From: Misgurnus anguillicaudatus
Taxonomy: Eukaryota > Chordata > Actinopteri > Cypriniformes > Cobitidae
Reading direction: 5' to 3'
Length of the DNA stretch: 64,000 nucleotides
NCBI RefSeq assembly: GCF_027580225.2
Contig: NC_073358.2
Coordinates: 32,762,501 to 32,826,500, forward strand
Shown in pieces: positions 24,801 through 36,800 of this stretch. The notes under the pieces are model-generated. The model was given only the letters and a program-made list of their open reading frames with translations. It was not told the origin of the DNA and searched no databases. Made by a program: the position numbers and the translations under genes. How positions within the stretch are numbered: position 1 is the first letter of the stretch; each line of letters opens with the position of its first letter.

Positions 24801-27800
24801 AGGACAAGCTATATATCGTTACAGCCCTAACTCGGTTTCAGGGGGGAAAAGGCCACACTAAGAGGCTTTTATATGAAGGAGCCTTCGAATTGTGACAGCC
24901 TTCGTCATGGCCCGGTGATGTCATTTGCCTTCAGATACGGCCTTGGAAGGTCACAGCCCCTGAATTGGGATGCACCCAGTATGTCTGTTTAAGTGCCACA
25001 CACAAGTACGGTTTAATAGTGTTGATTGTAGCTGTTTGTTAATCTGCCTTTCAAAAGCTTGTTTTAACAATAAACTGGAATATGGACACAGATGATGGCT
25101 TAGATAGGATCTGTTTAGCCACCTAAGAGTGTTGTTGGCGATATTATGTAAGAAAATATTTTTCTTGTACAAACCTAACATAAGTGTTTATGTCCTTAAT
25201 TTATGAAAAACAATCTTAAATATTTAATTTTAGAGAAAATACACATGGTAGGCTAATAGATACTTTAAACAGTATTAAACTGAAATCATCTTACTGGCCA
25301 TATGCTGGTGAGACATGAAAACACATAAACCCTCTGAATGGAGAGCAGTCATGCCCATTAGAGTTTTACCAGTGGCTTAACCTGCACACAGAAAATAAAA
25401 TTGCACCAAATTTTTTTTCATCAAAGTGAAGTGTGTATAAATAACGTAATAAATAACTTTGTTCACATATATGATACATAATCTATAGGAAAAGATCCAT
25501 TGTTTGGAGTCATGTTTTGGTGATTCACTTAAACATCTGATAACTAGTCCACTCAAAGCTGATATTATTTCGTACTTAAATGTCAATACAGGCACGTTTA
25601 ATGTAAATTAAACAATAATGTGATTAAGCATGTTGAATAGAATTAAAACATAAATTCTAACTTTTAGTAAATCTTGTAAATGTGTTTATTCATACTGTAG
25701 GATTCAGTAGATTACTAGCAATTTAAATGAAAATAGCTTTTCAGTCTCTTAACATTGTCTGTTGTGGTATGGTTTCACTGACCTTTTTGGGCATGTTTTA
25801 ATGTTACTTATACACTGTAAAATTGGGATTCTGAATTTAGACTCATTTTTAGAATCAATGGTTGTGTTGTGCACTAGAACTATTTATTTTGGAGTGAAAA
25901 TATTGTAGACATAAACTTGTTTTGCATTTCAGTTATTATACTTCACAGTAATATTGTGATTAATAAGAATTGGAGGATACTTACAGTTTACTTGCAGTGT
26001 ACTTTTGATTGATAATTAATTATTTTGTTTTATTTACAGATTGTCCTGTATATCTACAAAACTGAATTATATTTAGTTATTTTTAGATTGTAACAAAAGT
26101 TTAAGATGTTTTAGGATGCATTTCTTGGGAATTCATACTTTTTCATGCAAATTAAAATGTTATTTTACAAATGTTAGCATGCATTTATTGAATGTATTTG
26201 ACTGTAAAAAAAATATATATATTTAGTACATATCTGTGAAACAGTAGCATTTTCCCTCAAATCAGAAAACTTATTGTATTGTTTTGTAATTTAGCATATA
26301 TAAATTAGATCATTAACGTTGTGACGTGATCAAACAAGATACATGTTTTACCACTCATTATATTGTGACTTATGTATATTTGAGTTTAAATTAGTTTTAC
26401 ATGTTTTCTTAGCCAATTTATCCTTTTGCTATTTTATGTGTGTATGTCTTTTATTTTGCCTCGTCTGCCTGTCATGTGAGGGGTCACATGACATGGAACT
26501 TTGTATAAAAGGAAGGAGCAGGAGCACATGGTTAGCTGACGCTATAGCTAAAACAAGCGGTTGCTGGTGTGTGGAGTTTGTGTATTGGGCTTACCTGTCC
26601 AGTTACGTTTTATGGACTTTGGATATCACTTTCTTGGATTTTATATACACGGTGGAAACTTTGCACATTTGGACTTTTAACACGCTTGGACTTTTATATT
26701 GTTTTAGATTTGTTTTTTGTATTTCCTTCTTTTAACAGTCTTGAGTTTTTAAATAATTGTAACTCAACCTTTAAGGCTGACCATTACAACTTTATTTTAA
26801 CATTGATGAATGTTTACAGAAAATAACTAACCAATCAAATGCTGTAGGGAAAACCACAATGAACTATATATTAAAAATATATAATCTCTGCTTAGTTACT
26901 TGTCAATGACTGCCAGTAAATTACTGTGGAACAAAATCACAGTAGTTACCTGGCAGCCATTGACAATAGTAATTAACTGTAGAAAAGAAATCACAGTAGT
27001 TAACTGGCAGCCATTGACAAGTAACTTACTGTGGAAAAGAAATCACAGTATTTAACTGGCAGCCATTGACAAGTAACTTACTGTACGGAAAAATCACAGT
27101 AGTTAACTGGCAGCCATTGACAAGTAACTTACAGTACGGCATAATCACAGTAGTTAACTGGCAGCCATTGACAAGTAACTTACTGTATGAAAAAAATCAC
27201 AGTATTTAACTGGCAGCAATTGACAAGTAACTTACTATAGAAAAAAAAACACAGTATTTAACTGGCAGCAATTGACAAGTAACTTACTATAGAAAAAAAA
27301 CACAGTAGTTAACTGGCAGCAATTGACAAGTAACTTACTATAGAAAAAAATCACAGTATTTAACTGGCAGCAATTGACAAGTAACTTACTGTGCTTTTTC
27401 TAAAGTAAGTTACTTGTCAATTGCTGCCAGTTAATTACTGTGAATTTCACAATATGTTTTTTACAGTGTAGGAGATTTGGGGGATTTATGAGATTTGTGT
27501 TTTGCATAAATTGCTTGCTTATTTACAACAAATATGTACAAAAAGCATGCTGATAGCATGCTCAGAAACTGAATTTATATGTTGGTGCCCATCAATGTTA
27601 CAAACTTAATCTAGGTAGCTGTAGCTATAATGTTTTACACATTTATGACAGCAAACAGGCAATTGTGGTAATCTAAATCTTTTGAGTAACACTTCCAGAT
27701 TGATATTAATCAGTGGCGGCTCGTGGCTGCTCATTCGAGAGGCGCAAATTCAAAATAAGTGTTCGGAGTGTGTTGCTTGCGAATATGTGTTTGTTGCGTC

Positions 27801-30800
27801 ATGTGAACCATGTGCATCACGTGTTTTGTCAAAATAAGTGCCTGCTGCACATGCGTCAAAACCATTTATGATAAAAGAGACGCTCACATTCACAAAATAC
27901 ACGCAAGATGCTCCCTTAACAGTAAACTCTGATTCCCCATGAGATTATGCGAGTATCAGTCAAACGAGAGCGTCTCTTTTATCAAAAACCCTTTAGACTC
28001 GTCTGCAGCAGGCACTTATTTTGACAAGACACGTGATGCACATAGGATCACTTGATGCACAGAACACATATTTTGAAATTACGAACCACACACGTGATGA
28101 GCTACATACATGTTGTGATGAATTTTGAATCGACCCTCGAAAAAAGAAGTCACCGGCCGCCATTGATATTAATAATTGTATCATTTGAGATCAAGTGGTA
28201 AAACTTGATAAGGTTGTATTTTGTTAACATTTGTTAATACATAAGCTAATAACTAACAATGAGCAATATGAAGCTCAATTGCAAAAGCCACTAAACACCA
28301 CCTCCGTCAAAAATGATATTGACCGAATGCTCTCAGCATGTAGTTTTATGTTTATCTATGACTACAAATTTGCTTAATTCCGACCTCAGGCCGTTCAGAA
28401 ATACTGGTTTGTTAGCAGAAGCCGTTTTCTGAATATTTTAGGAAATTAACTGATTTTTTTATCCTTTTACTCTTAATCAGAAAGGACAGTGAAGAGTGAC
28501 TAGAAACTTTTAAGAAGTGAAGATTTTTGTTCTTTCTTAGAGTGGTTTGCAGTGAAAGACATTCAAATGTGACCCTGGACCACAAAACCAGTCATAAGTG
28601 TCAATTTAATGAAATTGTGATTTATACATCACCTAAAAAGTAAAAAAAGCTTTTCATCGATGTATGGTTTGTTATAGGATAATATTGGTCTGAGACAACT
28701 ATTTGAAAATCTGGAATCTGAGGGTCCAAATAATCAAAATATTCAGAAAATCGCCTTTAAAGTTATCCAAAGGAATTTATTAGTAACACATACAGTATTA
28801 CTAATGATAATTGCATTATTGATATATATTTACGGTATAGAAAATTTGATGATTCTGTGTCTTGCAACCAACTTTCAATATTCCCTCCTTTGTGTCCTCG
28901 ATTTTAAAACTGCACTGCTCCTCTATTATGTTTACAGTAGCCTATATAGTGGGGACCACAAGAAAAGTTTCAGTTTTAACCTTAAAAGATCAAGGAATTT
29001 GAACAGTTTAAAATAACGTAAATGACTTTTTCCCCCACTACAAATAACTCTCTTTGAAACAGAAAGCTCTTAAGAGGCCTTCTTTATGGAACCATTTAGC
29101 CAGAAATGGTTCTTCTAATCTACGGCATTGTGAAGCACCTTTTTAAAAGAGTGTAAATAATTTCTTTGTACTAAAGGTCAAATTTCCTTGTTGGAAACAC
29201 AACTGGGTCTTCGGAGTGCTCTTAAATTATGCTGGGAAATATGTAATCAACTTAAGAAATCCATGTCAGCTTGACCGCTTAAAACACAAAAAATTAAGAG
29301 AATATTGTTTATTTTTCACTCAAATTGTTATTATAACAGATAATAACAAATGTAATAGAAAAATGTGTATTTAAAATATAGATATAACTGAGAAGAGATG
29401 AGGGATCTTTTGAATGGTAAATATGACAAAACCATTTAGTCAGACAATAAAAATGACATAGGTTGTTGCTGAGTGAAATACGAGCAGGGCACTGATAAAA
29501 GAGACACAGAATGATAAAAATGATATTTGTGCAACATTCCCAGAGGACTTGATTTATATTGCACATACTGTATATAAACTTGTACAAACACATGCAAAAA
29601 CACGACTTAGATGGGTATTAAGGCACTGAACGCTGAGGTTAAACAGACTCAAAAACCATCCCATCTGCTTAAGTTTTCAGAATACTTGAATTTATTACAA
29701 AGATTTATCATGATTTTTCAGGTCTTGTATAAGCGCAGCAAGTTTAAAGACTCAATATCTTATGCAGCCACTGTTTAACTAAACAGAGTAAGAGAGGATG
29801 TAAATTCAATGTGTAACTCTGACTTTATAACAAATGTTGCTTATTTTATCTGATCTCCTTTTGCTCTGTTTTCTAGGGTGCCTCGTCTTTTGTCGTGATG
29901 ACAAATTACATTGCCACCGTGGGACAGACACAGGGCAAGTGTCCTGAGGTAGATAAATATGTCACGTCTTTCATAATCATGACTCTTAAAAACGTCTCTT
30001 GACCTTCTTTTTCTTGCCATTTCACTGTTCGGTTACCAGTTTAACTGTTTCTTAATCTTGTTTCTTTTTGCCTTATTAACAATACTGTAAATGTCATTAA
30101 ATTACAGTTTTTGGGCCGTGGCTTGTCAGTACATGCAGCCTGGATTTAACCCTGGAGAACCCAAGAACCCTTCTCTTAGCATCAATTAACATTGGCCAAA
30201 TTTGACCTGGGTTGTCCAGGGTTAACTTTTTGAACGGTAATCGGTAGACATAGGGCCCTATTTTAACGATCTAAGCGCATTGTCCAAAGCGCATGGCACA
30301 CAGTCTAATCAGGCGTGTTCCAATCCACTTTTGCTAATTTAATGACAGGAAAAATGGTTTGTTCGCCAGGTGCACAGTCTAAAAGGGTTGTTCCTATTCT
30401 CGTAATGAGTAATGGGTGTCTTTTGGGCGTAACGTGCAATAATCCAATGACAGTCTCATCTCTCATCCCCTTTAAAAGACAGTTGCGCTCACGCCATGCC
30501 GATTCCCTATTTATATGGCGGATTTGTAAACTGAAAAGCTAAACAAAGGAAGAAGACCCACAGTTTAAGATTGATCTTAAAAATTGTGTTGTTTTTACTT
30601 GTATTGAAATTGTAATTATTTTGTATTAAAACCTTTAAACACAAGAAAAGGTTTGTACTCTAAAAATATTTTATTTGTAACAAACAGAAAATAAAGAATT
30701 TACAAACGTGTTGAGAGCCAAAACGTTTCAGCACTCAGACAGCGCCGTGAGTGTTTTGAATAGCATTACTTAAAAAACGTTTTCACCTCACCATATCCAG

Positions 30801-33800
30801 AGGTACAAAATAATCAAATACAATAATAGAATAAAAACATTTAAAAATAGATGCAATATTTGCATTTGTTTAAAGCAAAACATTCAATTACTTGCCTACA
30901 CATTCTAATGTATCGTAATCTGTCCTCATTTATGTCCAAGAGACTCAATAATAATCTTTAACTAATAATATTTTAATCCTTAAATTTTTCATATTTAAAA
31001 AACGTTTATGTGTTGCTGTGCATCCATGTGTGTGATAAGCAAACGCGCGTTGTTGTCCCGTTTATAGGCGCATATTACTAATGCACTCTTTAAATAACAA
31101 AACAATATTGCGCCATTGACTTTAGACTTTAAACCAGGTTTTAGTTGGTCAATGGCGTAGTCTACAGTATTTTAGTTGCCTCAAAATAGCATCGCGCCAA
31201 CAATGCGCCTGAACACAACTCGTTTTCAGACCAGAATGCCCATGGGCGCAAAATTGGGCGCAAATGCATTACAACGTGGCACTAAACGTGAAAATGATAG
31301 TTGCACCGAGTTGAAACTAGCAAAAGACAATTGCGTCGGATGTAGGGCCCATAAGGCGAGTAAGCCCTTAAGATCAGATGGAAAACCCACTGAATATCCA
31401 CAGTCTGATTTGCATTGGGAAAAATTAAGGGAAGGGCACTCAGGATTTAAGTCTGCCCAGAAACAAAGCTATAGGTTGCATGAAGATTAATAAAATTAGG
31501 GATTTTGAGAAGTTGGCTCAGGCTGTAACTAATCTTTAGAAGTTTGCAAGGTCAAAAGCATTTTAAAGCTGTTTAGAGTTTTGTTTGAGGCACTTTAAGC
31601 AAGTTAACTAGATAATCATGAGCATGTATATTCAGCCTTATATATGAGACCCAATCTGTGAAAACCCAGCTAAAGTGATTTTACATAAAATCTTATCATT
31701 TGGCTAAATCTGTTTTAATATCTGACACTAAGTAAGCTCGATTTGTTTAGTTTTTTTGCCCATCCTACATGGCTTTGCTTAAACAAATGGCTCTCCAAAT
31801 GGGGTTTCATTCTTTCCGATCTTTACTTAAATCTCTCATTTGCATATTTTCTCCACAAGCAAGCAAATGTAGGCTTTAATAAGCACTAATAGCTATTAAC
31901 ATAATCTTTTTATATGTTGCAGGTGCCAAACGGGAAGAATACGTGCATGTTAGATGCAGACTGTGATGAAGGCAAATACAAACGTACGGGAAATGGTAAA
32001 GTTCTAATCATTTATTTCTTTGGACAGAAAGCACCATCGCCGCGCAGCACGGACTAACATCACTAACAGCAGCCTGGGGCAGAGGAACTGAATCATCCAG
32101 TGTATTTTCATCAAGACTCTATAATCTTACTAGCTTTTATTGGCAACCCAATCATGCACCAGTGGTGTAAGATATTTGGTGCATAACATGGGGTATGAAA
32201 ATAAGCACACTTGCATGCAAGCATTTGGTTTCAGTTGTGCTTGAAAATGCAGGGGACCTAATAAACACCACAGTATTTCTGTCTCTGACTAACCTCTACA
32301 TCAGACATGGTGCTGACTCTGTACTGTAAGTCATTAACACTCATGACGTGCTTTACTTTTATTTGCTGATGCTTTCAACTTAATTTAAATGCTTTGACTG
32401 ATATCTTTCATTCCCAGAAATCCACAAAGGTCTAGAAAGGTCTAGTTCAGCTCGTGTTCAGCTCAAAAAAGGACTAACCCAACCGTAAGGGACGAATCTA
32501 ACCCGTGCTGGGTTGTTTTAACCCTTTGTTGGGTGAACTACTGTATAAACATTTATATGTTAATTATTTTAACCCAGCGACTCAGTTTGTCCCTTTTTGA
32601 CCTTGTGCTGGGTGTTGGGTCAGTAGGGCTTAATAAACAAACACGCTTTTTGCTGAAATTGATTTTTTTGAATAATCTATAAAAATCACTTTATAATAGA
32701 GACTTCTACAAAATTTTGAATCTAGTACACTCTAAAAAGTGCTGGGTTTTTTTCAACCCAGTCTTGAGTCAAAAAGGGATAAACACAACACTGTGTGTTG
32801 CAATTTAACCTATGCCGGTGACTTATTTTTTCGAGGGCGCACGATGCGAAGTTCGTCACAACATGTATGTAGCCCGTCATGTTCGTCATTTCAAAATGTG
32901 TGTTTGCCGCGTCGAGTGAACCTATGTGCCTCACGTGTTTTGTCGGGGTGGGTGCCTGCTGCAGACGCGTCCAAAGGGTTTGTGATAGAAGAGACGCTCG
33001 CGTTTGTCAGATACTCGCATAATCTCATGCGTAATCAGAGTTTACTGTTAAGGGAGTGTCTTGCGTGTATTTTGTGAATGTGAGTGTCTCTTTCGTCGTA
33101 AACGGTTTTGACGCGTGTGCAGCAGGCACTTGTTTTGACGGGGCACGTGATGCACATGGTTCACATGATGCAACAAACACATATTTTGAAAACACAAGCA
33201 ACACACATGACACTCCCAACACATATTTTGAATTTGCGCCCCTCGGATGAGTAGTCACGAGCAGCCACTGTTTCATCCCAAAATGCTTTGGTCTAAACAT
33301 TTATTTAACCCAACGGTTGGGTTTGTCCCTTTTTGACCCAATGCTAGGTTAAAAAATAACCCAGTGTTTTATGTGTATTTAAAGGTGCAGTGTGTAACTT
33401 TTATAACGATCTCTTGACAGAAATGCAATATAAAATGCATAACTATATTATTAGTGGTGTATAAAGACCTTTCATAATTCTTTCATAGTTTTTATCTACA
33501 TACAGAGGGTCCCCTTGCACGGAAGTCGCCATTTTGTTTCTACAGAAGCCCTTAACGGACAAACTTTTTTTACCAAGTTGTCTCCAACGATGACATGGTT
33601 GTCCGGTGGCGGCTACCGTAGCTTCCCTATGCATTTTGGTGAACCGTGGACTAAAACGTTGGTTGCAATTTGCAACCTCAACACTAGGTGTACTAAAATT
33701 TACACACTGCACCTTTAAAGGCGGAGTCCATGATGTTTGAAAGCCAATGTTGATATTTGAAATCACCTAAACAAACACGCCCCTAGCCCAATAGAATCTG

Positions 33801-36800
33801 GACCTTCTGTTGATAGACCCGCCCCACACATACGCAACCCGGCATTTGATTTGATTTGATTGGCTATTAGTGTGTTTTGGTAGTCGGCCCGTCTTCTTTT
33901 CCAAACCGTTTTTCAAACATCGTGGCCTTTAATAGTAAATAATAGTGAATAGTCCACGGTAGCCCCAAACATAAACTTGTTAAATATATTTCAAATAAAT
34001 ACTTTATTTGCTTGTTACTGTTAAAGTTAGCCTAGACTAACTAGCAAACCTAACCGACCTAATCTAAAACATCCAAAAAGCTGATTTAAAATGAAAAACA
34101 ATTCAACCTGTAAATGCAATTATTGCTGACCGTCTGAGACCTTCATGGTTCACAACTACTCAAATATTAACTCAGTTTCATGTGCAGAGCGGCAGAACTA
34201 TTTACATGGTTTCTACGGCAAGGCAAACCTAAGCAAACATGACTCATCTCACTTTACAGTAATTCAAAATGTACTGACTTGCTTGCAACAAACTGCTAGA
34301 CGAATTATCCTTTATCACATAATCTTAAAAACACATGACCTTCTTGTACGCCATGGACTATTGCATTATATTTCTGATGTGTACTCAATGTAATCTATCG
34401 GTACACTATGTGTATTTTAATAGTTTGATTCATTTGATGTTCACGTTCACGCCCACTGTCACTAGCAGACTCTGGGAATGGAAGATACCTGCACCAACAG
34501 ACGTAACCTGTTTTCATATCAGCTTGTGCTTTCCACTAATTCTTTCATTTTTCAGTGTGTGATATTAATGATTGTACCTAATAGCATGGCAGTGTGCTGT
34601 AATAGGCTCTTCCTTTGAAATGTGTAAATACAAGCTCTTTAAAACTAATTCTCTTTCTTACAATCTTAAATGTGTATTCGCGAGAGTACATTCTTGATTT
34701 TATTTGTGTGATGTGTGTTTGGTCTGTATACCCCACCTAAGGAATGTTACAAAGTGTGTTTACAGTACAGTATGTTGTTTTTCAGTCCCTAATACACTCC
34801 CCTCTTATACCTCCCCTTGCCTTACGGCATTATGCTTTCCTTTTTCTAAGGGTTCATGACGGGCAAGTGTGTGAATAAAACCAGTACTTGTGAGGTCTAC
34901 TCCTGGTGTCCCATTGAAGATGACCGTAAAATACCAGAGTATGTATGCTACTTTTATTATTGTTGTGGTTTAATATAGACAATAACAATAAAATTGGCAC
35001 CTAGGTCCGAAGAGCCAATTACATTTCCTCTATGACATTTTGGAAACAAAATATGGTTGGTTTCTTGGGTTTTGTTGCTAAAGCACTACAAATAATTGTA
35101 ACATACAGTTTGGCTTTAACAGAATTACATTTTTGCAACAAGATAACAAAATGTAACCCCCGGTTTCCCAGACGAGGCTTAAGGCTAGTCCTAGATTAAA
35201 ACAGATGTTTGAGATGTCTCAACTGAAAAAAAACTTGCACTTGTTAAAATATGCCAGTGCCATTGATTTCTCAAGATAACATCTTTTTCTAAGACATGTT
35301 TAAAAAAGAAGCTTAAACACCTTAATTTAACTAAGCCTTGTATGAGAAACCGGCCTAAAGCTCAAAGATTTTGGGTAACTTAAAATGTATGTATTTATAC
35401 AAATATATATTTGGAAGTAAATGAAAATCTCAGATGCAAAAGCCACTAAATGCCACCTTAATATTGACCGAATTGTTCACATCCGCTTCAAGGCTATTTA
35501 GAAATACCAGTTTGTTTGCAGAATCCGTTCCAGCAAAGTCCTCTACAGTAAGTGCATGGAAGACGAATTTGATGAAATGGCATAGTTTTTATCCGATTTA
35601 CCGAATATATTAGGTTATTCAACGTGTAAGATTTGAAAACCTTTTCTCCCATTCTTTCCCAGTCACCAGGGGTGTCCCCCATGGCTCCATCCTTGGCCCT
35701 TTTCAATTAATATTAATAACATTCCTCAGGCAGTTGGTAATTCACTCATTCACTTATATGCTGATGATAGAATCCTTTTTGCCATATCCTTCCCTGATGC
35801 TGTTCAAACTATCCTGCAAGATAGCTTTTATCAACAACAGCAGTCTTTTACACAACTCAAACTCAATCTTAATACCTCCAAAACAAAAATCATGTGGTTT
35901 TACAGGATGTTTCACCCGGTCCTCACTTTATCTTCAATTAAGCATTCCTAAAACTAACTCTGTGTTTGGTTTTGCATCTTTTCAATTTGCTGCCGCTCAC
36001 GACTGGAATGGAATTGAAAATATTTTCAAACTGGATAAACTAATTTCAATTTCATCCTTTAAAACAACTATATAATATTTATTAATGGACATATGCAGTT
36101 GCTTTTCTACATAATTTGGTTATTAATGCATTTGCTAACCTGTATGTATTTTTAATGTTTTGTATTTATTTTAGCCCTACTACTTCCTTTTCCCTAAGTG
36201 GCTATTCACTTGTCAGGCAGCCATTGTAAAAATAAAGGTTAATTTTTCAGCCTTTTACCCTTCTTGGTGGAAGACACTGTGTGTTTTATAACTAGAGCAT
36301 GTGACAATATCTATTAGATATTGTTTTGAATCAGCCCACAGCTTTGGTTGAAGTCATTTAACCGTGACATGACATTTCTCTCTGTTTTTCTCTGCAGTCC
36401 TCCAGTATTGAAAGTAGCAGAAAATTTCACTCTGTTCATCAAAAACTCGATCTCTTTCCGTTATTTTAATGTTGTCAGGTAAGAGGTTTTCTATTCTAAC
36501 TCTGTAACAAAATCTGTATCTGGCAAGGCATCACTAACTAAATGTCCTCTGTGTCAGGAGTAACCTGGTAGAAGGTGTGGATCAGGCGTACATCAGTAGC
36601 TGTCAGTATGACCCAATAAATAATCCACTATGTCCTATCTTCAGACTGGGAGACATTGTGGAGCGTTCTGGGTTGAATTTCTCGGAAATCGCACGTTTTG
36701 TACGTTTTTGTCTTAGTCATGATGGCAAATATGCACGCACTGATACTTACCACTTGTGGTAACACTTTTACTTTACATACTCATCCAAATGTACACGCAT

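Larger units (their letters stand above)
23553..24977. mobile_element. Transposon with GGGTGCATCCCAATTCAGGG ends, doubly invaded
   Basis: Left end GGGTGCATCCCAATTCAGGG is matched by CCCTGAATTGGGATGCACCC on the right. Subterminal AAGGC/GCCTT words also pair. It contains two complete younger elements, 24055-24352 and 24383-24828. No transposase frame seen. Confidence 0.85.
21994..27468. mobile_element. 5.5-kb CACTA/EnSpm-like element in p2rx1 intron 2
   Basis: Ends CACTGTAAAAAATGCTTGTG and CACAATATGTTTTTTACAGTG (inverted, with ATTTCACA/TGTGAAAT subterminal), bordered by TA on both sides. Subterminal repeats of CACAGTA type are abundant at both ends, as is usual for EnSpm. No transposase is recognisable. 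It hosts several younger insertions. It could instead be two related elements whose outer ends only look paired. Confidence 0.55.

Noticed and set aside
26343..26735. 130-codon plus-strand ORF rich in Phe, Leu and Cys
   Set aside because: Composition follows the AT-rich sequence inside a transposon. No homology recognised, although the TATA box nearby is listed as a finding.
26893..27442. Regularly spaced direct repeats resembling a CRISPR array
   Set aside because: Units of 51-52 bp are contiguous with no unique spacers, and the window is vertebrate nuclear DNA. It is a minisatellite in a transposon end.
31176..31490. 104-codon plus-strand ORF
   Set aside because: Spans the right end of the AGGGCCCTA element and its flank; no family resemblance.
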